DNA from: an uncultured Roseburia sp.
GTDB lineage: Bacteria > Bacillota > Clostridia > Lachnospirales > Lachnospiraceae
DNA length: 24,569 nt
Direction: 5' to 3'
Assembly (NCBI GenBank): GCA_945928585.1
Contig: CAMENQ010000002.1
Location: 1-24,569 of the forward strand
The notes under the pieces were generated by a model. The model saw nothing but the letters and a program-made list of their open reading frames with translations, ran no database searches and was not told the DNA's origin. The position numbers and the translations under genes were made by a program. Numbering within the stretch: the first letter of the stretch is position 1; every line of letters begins with the position of its first letter. Shown here in pieces: positions 15,730 to 22,810 of the stretch.

Positions 15730-15756
15730 AAGTGCCGCTGCCGGGCGGCACTTTTT
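15730..15756 (+). terminator. Terminator of the C4 operon, identical to module C of the dispersed repeat
   Basis: AAGTGCCGC, loop TGCCGG, GCGGCACTT form a perfect 9-bp hairpin followed by T residues. Stem and loop are identical to the hairpin in repeat copy 1 at 2466-2489, but the flanking A and B modules are absent. It separates the fumarase genes from the exporter gene. Confidence 0.88.
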
Positions 15757-15758
15757 GC

Positions 15759-15787
15759 TTGACTTATAAATATTCAGGTTGTATTAT
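15759..15787 (+). promoter_or_regulatory. Promoter of the AspT/SucE-family exporter
   Basis: TTGACT (15759-15764), a 17-base spacer and TATTAT (15782-15787), beginning directly after the terminator T-run. The exporter is thus likely expressed separately from the upstream operon, apart from any read-through. Confidence 0.75.
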
Positions 15788-15829
15788 ATTTTCGGAATAT
15801 ATACAAAAAAGAAAAGGAGTAGTTAGAAA

Positions 15830-17071
15830 ATGAAAATTCAGTTGTTTGAAGCAGCAGGCGTAAACCTGTTTAATGTAAAAACAATGGCACTTGTACTGTT
15901 CCTAATATTTGCCATCATTGTAATAGGATACCTTGTAGGCAAGATATCTATAAAGGGCGTTACATTAGGCAGTGCTGCTATATTTATAGTGGCTTTGGTA
16001 GCAGGACATTTCCTTCAGTATGCTTTGGACCACATTGACAGCTGGGATGAAGCAGGTAACTGGGGTGTAATAAAGCCATATTTTTCAATGACACAGAATT
16101 TAGGTTTGTTACTTTTCGTCACATCAGTAGGTCTTATAGCAGGTCCTACATTTTTCAGAAACTTAAAGAAAAATTTTAAGTCATATGTAGTACTCGGACT
16201 TGTTATCATTGGCTCGGCAGCAGCCACATGTGCGCTTATAACAATATTTGTACCGGGTATGAACTCAGCTATGTCTGTAGGACTTCTCTCAGGTTCACTT
16301 ACAAGTACTCCTGCATTTGCAGCAGCTCAGGAAGCACTTGCAGGTACAGAATTGTACAATCAGGTAGCAGTAGGACTTGGTGTTGCATATCCGTTTGGAG
16401 TTATCGGTGTAGTTTTATTCGTACAGATAGTTCCAAAGCTCATGAAAGCTGATATGGACAAGGAAAGAGCACTCCTTGAAGAAGGAGAAATATCTGAAAA
16501 AATAGAAGCAGAAAAGAAGCTTTTTGACATGGACAAGTTTGGTATTGGAGCAATGGGACTTACCATTATGTTAGGTGTAATCCTTGGAAGCATCAATATT
16601 CCTCTTGGAAACAACCAGTCATTCAGCCTTGGTACAACAGGCGGTCCGCTTATTATGGGACTTATATTCGGACATTTTGGAAGAATAGGCAAGCTTAATT
16701 TAAAGGTAAAGAAAGAAGTACTTTCAATATTCCAGGAGCTTGGACTTATATTATTCCTTATCGGAGCAGGTGTAGACGGCGGACGTGAGTTCGTATCAAC
16801 ACTTGGCGAGTTTGGACCATTATTATTCCTTTGGGGAGCGTTAATGACAGTAGTTCCGCTACTCCTTGGCTTCGTGGTAGCAAAATATGTATTAAAGATG
16901 AGCCTTTTCAACAACCTGGGTTCACTTACAGGCGGTATGACAAGTACACCTGCCCTTGGAGCATTAATAAATGTAACAGGTACATCAAACGTAGCTTCAG
17001 CATATGCAGCTACATACCCAATCGCACTTATAGCGGTGGTACTTGCTTCGCAGTTCCTTACATATCTGTAA
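15830..17071 (+). CDS. AspT-family membrane antiporter/exporter, candidate succinate exporter
   Basis: A 413-residue polytopic membrane protein with two repeated AspT-type (Asp-Al_Ex) domains. Paired signatures are LLFVTSVGLIAGPTFF with GSLTSTPAFAAAQEA in the first half, and LFLIGAGVDGGREF with GGMTSTPALGALINV in the second. The halves are joined by a charged cytoplasmic segment (about residues 203-234) in place of the two TrkA-C domains found in many relatives. AspT exchanges aspartate for alanine; SucE1 of Corynebacterium glutamicum, in the same family, exports succinate. Its place after a fumarate reductase operon favours succinate or another C4-dicarboxylate (inference). The ATG follows AAAGGAG; a strong terminator follows the gene. 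Confidence 0.85.
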   Translation: MKIQLFEAAGVNLFNVKTMALVLFLIFAIIVIGYLVGKISIKGVTLGSAAIFIVALVAGHFLQYALDHIDSWDEAGNWGVIKPYFSMTQNLGLLLFVTSVGLIAGPTFFRNLKKNFKSYVVLGLVIIGSAAATCALITIFVPGMNSAMSVGLLSGSLTSTPAFAAAQEALAGTELYNQVAVGLGVAYPFGVIGVVLFVQIVPKLMKADMDKERALLEEGEISEKIEAEKKLFDMDKFGIGAMGLTIMLGVILGSINIPLGNNQSFSLGTTGGPLIMGLIFGHFGRIGKLNLKVKKEVLSIFQELGLILFLIGAGVDGGREFVSTLGEFGPLLFLWGALMTVVPLLLGFVVAKYVLKMSLFNNLGSLTGGMTSTPALGALINVTGTSNVASAYAATYPIALIAVVLASQFLTYL

Positions 17072-17106
17072 GTATAAACTGTAAAAAAATAATATAATAA
17101 GTTTAT

Positions 17107-17150
17107 AAAAACACCTTCAAATCAGCGAAAACCGGTTTGGAGGTGTTTTT
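17107..17150 (+). terminator. Strong terminator after the exporter gene
   Basis: A 15-bp stem (AAAAACACCTTCAAA / TTTGGAGGTGTTTTT, one G-T pair) with a 14-base loop, and the T-run as part of the stem. The symmetric A and T tracts could make it work in both directions. Confidence 0.9.
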
Positions 17151-17163
17151 ATGCTACACGGAT

Positions 17164-17511
17164 GTAACAGTTCAGACATACCGGGACACCTGTGACTTTC
17201 AGACGGGTTCGTAAGTGTAGAGCAGGAAACGGCTGGTTTCATATTGTATGTGTAAGCTTCGGAGACAATAAGAAATTTTATTAATATGATGCAGCTATCT
17301 TCTAAGCGACGACCGTAACTCGGAAGTGGCTGAATTCTCAGCCACTTCCTCAGACAGACGGTCTCTGCTAAGAAGATACCTGCATCATACTAATAAATTT
17401 CTAATTGCCTCCTCAATGCTTACACATACAATATGCAACCAGCCGTTCCCTGCTCTACACTTACGAACCCGTCTGAAGGTCACAGATGTCCCGGTATGTC
17501 TGAACTGTTAC
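17164..17511. repeat. 348-bp foldback element (near-perfect long inverted repeat)
   Basis: Two arms of about 170 bases (17164-17333 and 17338-17511) are reverse complements around a 4-base apex (ATTC). The outer 94 positions match at 90 by my count; the inner part has scattered mismatches and small indels and tightens again into a 12-bp apical stem (GGAAGTGGCTGA). The outer tips are GTAACAGTTC and GAACTGTTAC. ACGGA occurs at 17158-17162 and again at 17510-17514, a possible but unconvincing target duplication because it overlaps the right tip. Open frames inside do not look like genes. It may be a MITE-like mobile palindrome or a structured RNA; copy number in the genome would decide. Confidence 0.85.
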
Positions 17512-17540
17512 GGACAGTCAGTGATTTTACACATTAATGC

Positions 17541-17569
17541 TTGCAGATAAAACAAATTTGATATAGAAT
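17541..17569 (+). promoter_or_regulatory. Likely promoter of argF
   Basis: TTGCAG (17541-17546), 17 bases and TAGAAT (17564-17569). A short palindrome AATAGA-A-TCTATT (17567-17579) overlaps the -10 box and the expected start site and could be an operator. No recognisable ARG box was found. Confidence 0.5.
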
Positions 17570-17585
17570 AGAATCTATTAGATTT

Positions 17586-17679
17586 ACATAATAGGAAATT
17601 CCTAAAGCAACAGCGTAAAAAAACGCAACTAAAAATTCGCGAATGCGAATTTATAAGCGCCGCTGCCGTGCGGTGCTTT
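17586..17679 (+). repeat. Dispersed palindromic repeat, copy 4, in the argF leader
   Basis: A full-length copy: module A matches copies 1 and 2, module B (AAATTCGC GAAT GCGAATTT) matches copies 1 and 3, and the C hairpin reads AAGCGCCGC, loop TGCCGT, GCGGTGCTT, with one G-T pair. Only three T residues follow, so termination is probably weak. It lies between the likely argF promoter and the argF ribosome binding site, so it would be transcribed in the leader. Confidence 0.85.
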
Positions 17680-17713
17680 ACTATAAAACAGAAGGAAAGG
17701 ATGGTACATAGAT

Positions 17714-18718
17714 ATGACATCACTTAAAGGACGTAATTTTTTAACACTCAAGGATTTTACACCGGAGGAAATACAATACTTAATAGATTTTTCAGCATAT
17801 CTTAAAGATAAAAAGAAAAAGGGACAGCCTGTAGATGAGCTAAGAGGAAAAAACGTAGCTTTAATCTTTGAAAAAACAAGCACAAGAACAAGATGCTCCT
17901 TTGAAGTAGCAGCACATGACCTTGGTATGGGCACAACATATCTTGACCCGTCAGGTTCCCAGATTGGAAAAAAAGAAAGCATTGCTGATACTGCAAGAGT
18001 ACTTGGAAGAATGTACGAGGGTATTGAGTACAGAGGCTTCGGACAGGAAATAGTGGAGGAACTTGCAAAGCATGCAGGAGTACCTGTATGGAACGGACTA
18101 ACAAATGAATATCATCCGACACAGATGATAGCAGACCTCCTTACAATAAAAGAGCATAAAGGCACATTAAAGGGACTTAATTTTGTATACATGGGAGATG
18201 CAAGATACAATATGGGCAATTCACTTATGATAGCCTGCTCAAAGATGGGATTGAATTTTACGGCATGTACAAATAAAAAATATTTCCCAAATGAGGAACT
18301 TGTAAATCAGTGTAAGGAGTACGCAAAGGAAAGCGGTGCTACAATTACCCTCACAGAAAACGTAAAAGAGGGTACAAAGGACGCAGACGTAATATATACA
18401 GATGTATGGGTATCAATGGGTGAGCCTGAGGAGGTATGGGCAGAGCGTATTAAGGAGCTTAAGCCTTATCAGGTAAATAAGGAAGCATTTGAAAACGCAA
18501 AGCCGGATGCCATATTTATGCATTGTCTTCCTGCATTCCATGACCTTAAGACAAAGATTGGCGGAGAAATATATGAAAAATTCGGGCTTACGGAGATGGA
18601 GGTTACAGACGAGGTATTTGAGTCTGAAAGGTCTGTAGTATTTGATGAGGCAGAAAACAGAATGCATTCAATTAAGGCAATAATGGCTGCAACACTTGGT
18701 ATGGAGATGCAAGTGTAA
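17714..18718 (+). CDS. argF: Ornithine carbamoyltransferase
   Basis: A 334-residue anabolic-type OTCase making citrulline from ornithine and carbamoyl phosphate (a catabolic role is also possible). The carbamoyl-phosphate motif STRTR is at residues 56-60, HPTQ at 134-137, and the ornithine-side HCLPAFHD motif (Cys of HCLP) lies near residue 270. Length is normal. The ATG at 17714 follows GGAAAGG at 17694-17700 with a rather long 13-base gap. No other arginine genes are adjacent. A 44-base gap without terminator separates it from the next gene, so the downstream genes to dus may be co-transcribed. Confidence 0.97.
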   Translation: MTSLKGRNFLTLKDFTPEEIQYLIDFSAYLKDKKKKGQPVDELRGKNVALIFEKTSTRTRCSFEVAAHDLGMGTTYLDPSGSQIGKKESIADTARVLGRMYEGIEYRGFGQEIVEELAKHAGVPVWNGLTNEYHPTQMIADLLTIKEHKGTLKGLNFVYMGDARYNMGNSLMIACSKMGLNFTACTNKKYFPNEELVNQCKEYAKESGATITLTENVKEGTKDADVIYTDVWVSMGEPEEVWAERIKELKPYQVNKEAFENAKPDAIFMHCLPAFHDLKTKIGGEIYEKFGLTEMEVTDEVFESERSVVFDEAENRMHSIKAIMAATLGMEMQV

Positions 18719-18762
18719 CAAACAGCGTTTTTCTCTTAAAGGGATAGCAGAAAGGAAAGCAT

Positions 18763-19056
18763 ATGACATCAGTATATGAGAGAAAGAGAAGCTTAAGAAG
18801 AATAGGGCCTGTTATAGACAGGGTAAATATAGCCATAAGTGCAGCCATTATTATATGCGCCGTTATTATTTTACTTGACATAAAGAAGCATCTTTTAATG
18901 TTCCCGGTCATATTTACGCTGGCGGCCATAATGAACGGCCTTATGGCATTTAAGTGCTACAAGATGGCGGAGATGATAAGAGTTATAGCATTGCTTTCGG
19001 CATTTGTGATACTTACAGTACTTAGTGTAATAGGGTATATTGTCACTCTTTCGTAA
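18763..19056 (+). CDS. Small membrane protein of unknown function
   Basis: A 97-residue protein that I do not recognise with certainty. The first 22 residues are polar and basic (YERKRSLRRIG), followed by three hydrophobic segments (about 22-40, 45-62 and 70-95), so it is probably an integral membrane protein with a cytoplasmic N-terminus. AGAAAGGA precedes the ATG. It sits between argF and birA with short gaps and is probably in the same transcript. Confidence 0.75.
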   Translation: MTSVYERKRSLRRIGPVIDRVNIAISAAIIICAVIILLDIKKHLLMFPVIFTLAAIMNGLMAFKCYKMAEMIRVIALLSAFVILTVLSVIGYIVTLS

Positions 19057-19077
19057 GGCTTAGGAAAGGCTTTTATT

Positions 19078-20061
19078 ATGGATATAAAGACAAGGATTTT
19101 AAAGGAATTGAAAAATACAGACACCTATGTGTCAGGTCAGGACATATGCGAAAAATGCGGTGTATCCAGAACGGCTGTATGGAAGGTAATCAATCAGCTT
19201 AAAAATGAGGGCTATGAGATAGACTCAGTAACTAATAAAGGCTATAAAATACTAGAAACACCTGATATATTGTCAAAAAGTGAGATTGAAAGTGTAATAG
19301 AGGACGGCAGCATAGTAAAGGACATTATATACTTTGACGAGACAGATTCCACAAACACCAGGGCAAAGCTTTTAGGTGAGGAGGGCGCTGTTTCCGGCAC
19401 ACTTGTAGTGGCAGACTGCCAGAATATGGGCAAGGGAAGACGTGGAAGAAGCTTTTCATCACCGGCAGGGCAGAGCATATATATGACACTTCTTTTAAGA
19501 CCTGATACCAGCCCATCAAAAGCATCTATGATTACCATATTGTCAGCCATGGCGGTAAGAAGTGCCCTTAGTGAAGTATGTGGCATTGAAGGTCTTATAA
19601 AGTGGCCAAATGATATAGTTGCTGACGGCAGAAAGCTATGCGGCATACTTACGGAAATGAGTGCTGAGCTTACAAAGATAAATTATGTAGTAGTGGGAAT
19701 AGGCATTAACGTAAATAACGAAAAAATGCCTGAGGATATAGAAAAGATTGCAGTATCAGCCCGTATGCTGACAGGAAAGAAACAAAAGAGAAGCCTTATT
19801 ATCGGAAGCGTATGTAAGTGGTTTAACATATATTACAATAAATTTATTGAAACATCAGATTTATCACTTTTAAAGGATGAGTATAACCGGTATCTTATAC
19901 ATATGAATAAGGAAGTGGAGATAATAAGGGATAATAAAAAATACAGAGCGAAATCTCTTGGACTTGCTGATGACGGAGAACTGCTTATAGAAAAAGACGG
20001 GAAACCGGAAACAGTTATGTCAGGAGAGGTGTCAGTGAGAGGAGTTTACGGTTATGTATGA
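19078..20061 (+). CDS. birA: Bifunctional biotin--[acetyl-CoA-carboxylase] ligase / biotin operon repressor
   Basis: A 327-residue BirA. The N-terminal winged-helix domain (about residues 1-60; VSRTAVWKVINQLKNEGYEI) makes it the group II type able to repress biotin genes. The catalytic domain has DSTN at 90-93, the biotinyl-AMP loop GKGRRGR at 118-124, KWPNDI at 175-180 and GIGINVN at 207-213. A C-terminal SH3-like domain follows (to about 325). It activates biotin and attaches it to carboxylase carrier domains. No biotin synthesis genes or BirA operator were noticed in the window. Start follows TAGGAAAGG; the end overlaps the next gene by eight bases. Confidence 0.96.
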   Translation: MDIKTRILKELKNTDTYVSGQDICEKCGVSRTAVWKVINQLKNEGYEIDSVTNKGYKILETPDILSKSEIESVIEDGSIVKDIIYFDETDSTNTRAKLLGEEGAVSGTLVVADCQNMGKGRRGRSFSSPAGQSIYMTLLLRPDTSPSKASMITILSAMAVRSALSEVCGIEGLIKWPNDIVADGRKLCGILTEMSAELTKINYVVVGIGINVNNEKMPEDIEKIAVSARMLTGKKQKRSLIIGSVCKWFNIYYNKFIETSDLSLLKDEYNRYLIHMNKEVEIIRDNKKYRAKSLGLADDGELLIEKDGKPETVMSGEVSVRGVYGYV

Positions 20062-20392
20062 TGAAATAGAAGGAAAGACGGTCTTATGCTGTGCAAACAG
20101 CTATGAACAGAAATATTTCTTTAATGATGAATTTGACAGACTTCCCGAGGACGTTAAACAGGAGCTTAAAATTATGTGCGTTTTGTTTACGGAAGAGGTA
20201 GGAGGCATTTTATCACTTGCCTATGATGAAGAGGGAAATTTAAGCTTTGAGGTAATGTGTGATGAAGGCGATATTCTCTTTGACGAAATCGGCTGCGGAC
20301 TTATGATAAAAAAGCTTCAGACGGAAAAAAAGGAGCTGTTGGAAGCGTTGGAAATGTTTTATAAGGTGTTTATTTTAGGCGAGGATATATGA
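20054..20392 (+). CDS. Small conserved acidic protein of unknown function
   Basis: A 112-residue soluble, acidic protein. It resembles a small family that I recall from Lachnospiraceae genomes (possibly DUF6145), an identification from memory that should be checked. The sequence starts MYDEIEGKTVLCCANSYEQK and ends in a predicted helix (LQTEKKELLEALEMFYKVF). Its cysteines are dispersed with no metal-binding pattern. It overlaps birA at its start and dus at its end (ATGA), so it is translationally coupled to both. Function unknown. Confidence 0.8.
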   Translation: MYDEIEGKTVLCCANSYEQKYFFNDEFDRLPEDVKQELKIMCVLFTEEVGGILSLAYDEEGNLSFEVMCDEGDILFDEIGCGLMIKKLQTEKKELLEALEMFYKVFILGEDI

Positions 20393-21348
20393 TAAAGCTT
20401 GGAAATTTAGAAATAGAGAATATAATTGCCCTAGGGCCTATGGCAGGAGTAACAGACCTGCCATTCAGACTTTTATGTAAAGAGCAGGGCTGTGGGATAA
20501 TGTATACGGAGATGGTAAGTGCAAAGGCCATATTATACAATAATAAAAATACAAAAGAACTTTTGCAGACAAAAGAACAGGAAAGGCCGGCAGGTGTCCA
20601 GTTATTCGGCTCAGAGCCAGATATTATGGCAGAGATTGCAGAAAGGGTTTCAGAAGGACCATATGACTTTATAGATGTAAATATGGGATGCCCGGTGCCA
20701 AAGATAGTAGGCAATGGAGAAGGCTCCGCACTTATGAAAAATCCCGTCCTTGCGGCAGATATAATAAAAGCTATGGCATTAAAATCAAAAAAGCCGGTTA
20801 CGGTAAAAATACGAAAAGGCTTTGATGAAAATAATATAAATGCCGTAGAACTTGCAAAAAGGCTGGAGGCTGCAGGCGCGGCCATGATAGCAGTACACGG
20901 CAGGACAAGAGAGCAGTATTATTCCGGAAAGGCAGACTGGGATATTATAAGACAGGTAAAGGAAGCCGTAAAAATTCCGGTTATAGGAAACGGTGATATA
21001 AGAGAGCCGGAGGATGCAAAAAGAATGCTGGAAGAAACAGGCGTTGACGGCATTATGATTGGAAGGGCAGCAAGGGGAAATCCGTGGATATTTAAAAGAT
21101 GCAGTCATTACCTTAAAACAGGAGAAATCCTCCCAAAGCCTGAAAAAAAAGAAGTACTTGACATGATTTTAAGGCACGCCCGTATGCTTATAGAATATAA
21201 GGGCGAATTTACAGGAATAAGGGAAATGAGGAAACATACGGCATGGTATGTTTCAGGACTTCCATATGCCACAGATATAAGAAACAAAATAAATTATGTA
21301 GAAAACCTTGAAGAAATGGAAAAAATGCTTAGATGCTACTTGGAATAA
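20389..21348 (+). CDS. tRNA-dihydrouridine synthase (DusB-like)
   Basis: A 319-residue FMN-dependent TIM-barrel enzyme reducing uridine to dihydrouridine in tRNA. Motifs: GPMAGVTDLPFR at 16-27, the catalytic Cys101 in NMGCPVPK, KPVTVKIRKGF, VHGRTREQYYSG, and the phosphate-binding GNGDI and IGRAARGNPW segments. Length and motif order fit DusB-type enzymes. The gene overlaps the upstream stop by ATGA. No convincing terminator follows, and the next gene has a separate weak promoter. Confidence 0.95.
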   Translation: MIKLGNLEIENIIALGPMAGVTDLPFRLLCKEQGCGIMYTEMVSAKAILYNNKNTKELLQTKEQERPAGVQLFGSEPDIMAEIAERVSEGPYDFIDVNMGCPVPKIVGNGEGSALMKNPVLAADIIKAMALKSKKPVTVKIRKGFDENNINAVELAKRLEAAGAAMIAVHGRTREQYYSGKADWDIIRQVKEAVKIPVIGNGDIREPEDAKRMLEETGVDGIMIGRAARGNPWIFKRCSHYLKTGEILPKPEKKEVLDMILRHARMLIEYKGEFTGIREMRKHTAWYVSGLPYATDIRNKINYVENLEEMEKMLRCYLE

Positions 21349-21420
21349 TGGTCAGGGATAATAAATGATAAATTAAGTATGATGTACTAAAAGCAATAAG
21401 AAACTGATACAGTAATCTAG

Positions 21421-21449
21421 TATAATGGTTTTGATTAACTATACCATTA
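21421..21449 (+). promoter_or_regulatory. Possible promoter -10 box and overlapping inverted repeat
   Basis: TATAAT at 21421-21426 lacks a good -35 box. It overlaps an inverted repeat, TAATGGT (21423-21429) and ACCATTA (21443-21449), placed around the expected transcript start. This arrangement could be an activator-dependent or repressed promoter for the membrane protein gene at 21491. Confidence 0.35.
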
Positions 21450-21490
21450 AAACTCATAAAAGGAATCAGTAAAAAGAAACGGAGGAACAT

Positions 21491-22054
21491 ATGGTTAGCA
21501 GCGGATATAAAAAGATAGTCTGGGGGATATTGATAAGCGGACTGCATATAAATATAGATATAGGCATATTTGCTGTTCAGATAATTCCAAGTATAATAGG
21601 ATACATTATTATATACATGGGAATAAAGGAGCTGCATGAACAGGCAGGACTGGAATATATGGAAAAGCTTAAGAAGGATGCTCTAAGGCTTGTTATATTG
21701 TCAGGAGTATTCTGGATATATGGATTTTTATTCGGATATTCTATGGCATTATCAAAGGGAATGGCTATCTGCTTCTACCTTGTGGAGCTTTTATTATATG
21801 GAGATTTGTTAAACAAGTCAGTAAAATACTATAAGGAAACAGGCAGGGAAAAAGAGGCAGACAAACTTAGAAAAAGCAGAATGAGCTTTATAAAAGCATT
21901 TATAGCACTTCTGGTACTTCATCTTGTGGGAATGATACCGCAGGTGGCAATGTATGTAGAGTACCCATGTCTGACACTTATGTTTATGGCAAAGATATGG
22001 CTTACATTAATGATACAGAAGCTTAGCTGGGATAACACAGCCCAACAATTTTAA
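21491..22054 (+). CDS. Multi-pass membrane protein of unknown function
   Basis: A 187-residue protein with about five hydrophobic segments: two in the first 50 residues, one each near 65-85 and 87-105, and one or two in 135-180. A charged loop (KETGREKEADKLRKSRM) lies around 115-135. No family is recognised and no catalytic or transport motif is visible. The ribosome binding site is strong (GGAGG five bases before the ATG). It stands alone between dus and greA; the greA promoter starts two bases after its stop codon. Confidence 0.75.
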   Translation: MVSSGYKKIVWGILISGLHINIDIGIFAVQIIPSIIGYIIIYMGIKELHEQAGLEYMEKLKKDALRLVILSGVFWIYGFLFGYSMALSKGMAICFYLVELLLYGDLLNKSVKYYKETGREKEADKLRKSRMSFIKAFIALLVLHLVGMIPQVAMYVEYPCLTLMFMAKIWLTLMIQKLSWDNTAQQF

Positions 22055-22055
22055 C

Positions 22056-22084
22056 TTGACAAAATATCAATTCGTAGTTATAAT
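22056..22084 (+). promoter_or_regulatory. Promoter of greA
   Basis: TTGACA (22056-22061), 17 bases and TATAAT (22079-22084): a perfect consensus sigma-A promoter, 32 bases before the greA ATG. It begins two bases after the previous gene's stop codon. Confidence 0.9.
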
Positions 22085-22116
22085 ACACTGATTGATAGTA
22101 GGAAGGAGCATTCAAA

Positions 22117-22602
22117 ATGGCTGAAGCAAAGAAGAATATATTAACATATGCAGGCTTACAGAAGCTTGAAACTGAATTACAGGATTTAAAGGTAGTAAAA
22201 AGAAAAGAAGTAGCTGAGAAAATCAAGGAAGCCAGAGAGCAGGGCGACTTATCTGAAAATGCAGAGTATGATGCAGCAAAGGATGAGCAGAGAGATATCG
22301 AGGCAAGAATCGAAGAAATAGAGAAAATCCTTAAAAATGCAGAAGTAGTAGACGAGGACGAAATCGATACAAAGAAAATAAACGTAGGCTGCCGTGTAAA
22401 GGTGCTTGATATGGAATATGACGAGGAATTGGAGTTTAAAATCGTAGGCTCAACAGAGACAAACAGTCTGGAAAACAAGATTTCAAACGAATCACCTATG
22501 GGCAGGGAACTTATCGGAAAGAAGAAAAATGACATAATTACCGTGGAGACAGTAGACGGAGAAATCAAATATAAGGTGCTTTCTATACACAGAGTAAATT
22601 AA
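22117..22602 (+). CDS. greA: Transcription elongation factor GreA
   Basis: A 161-residue factor that enters the RNA polymerase secondary channel and stimulates cleavage of backtracked RNA. The N-terminal coiled coil (about 1-78) carries the acidic tip GDLSENAEYDAAKDEQ. The C-terminal FKBP-like domain contains the IVGSTETN and SPMGREL segments. Length is typical. AAGGAG precedes the start. It lies directly upstream of lysS, a common arrangement in Firmicutes, though a possible separate promoter for lysS exists. Confidence 0.97.
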   Translation: MAEAKKNILTYAGLQKLETELQDLKVVKRKEVAEKIKEAREQGDLSENAEYDAAKDEQRDIEARIEEIEKILKNAEVVDEDEIDTKKINVGCRVKVLDMEYDEELEFKIVGSTETNSLENKISNESPMGRELIGKKKNDIITVETVDGEIKYKVLSIHRVN

Positions 22603-22655
22603 TTATTATTTGTAAACTACATATGGCATGGGAGATTAAACATTTTAATATGTAG

Positions 22656-22661
22656 TATAAT
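22656..22661 (+). promoter_or_regulatory. Possible -10 box for lysS
   Basis: TATAAT at 22656-22661 in the 208-base greA-lysS spacer. No good -35 box lies at the right distance, so confidence is low; lysS may be read from the greA promoter as well. Confidence 0.3.
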
Positions 22662-22680
22662 GTTCAGCTTTATTAAACTA

Positions 22681-22738
22681 TGAAAACGATCTTTATATTC
22701 GGTTTTCAAGTGGAGTTATTTTAAATGTTTTTTAAAAT
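22681..22738 (+). other. Two stem-loops in the lysS leader
   Basis: TGAAAAC (22681-22687) pairs with GTTTTCA (22702-22708), and ATTTTAAA (22718-22725) pairs with TTTAAAAT (22731-22738) around a 5-base loop. No T-box sequence, specifier hairpin or lysine riboswitch core was recognised, so the function of this leader structure is unknown. Confidence 0.4.
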
Positions 22739-22810
22739 GTTTAATTGGTAAGCCGTAGTTAATTAAAATAATTACACAACGAATAATTCAAAAATATAAT
22801 GGAGGAAAAT

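Noticed and set aside
17326..17550. 74-residue open frame on the + strand inside and after the foldback
   Set aside because: It runs through the apex and one arm of the inverted repeat, has no ribosome binding site and no protein-like composition, so it is a by-product of the palindrome.
22603..22810. T-box or lysine riboswitch before lysS
   Set aside because: No T-box consensus, no antiterminator-terminator pair and too short a leader for a lysine riboswitch.
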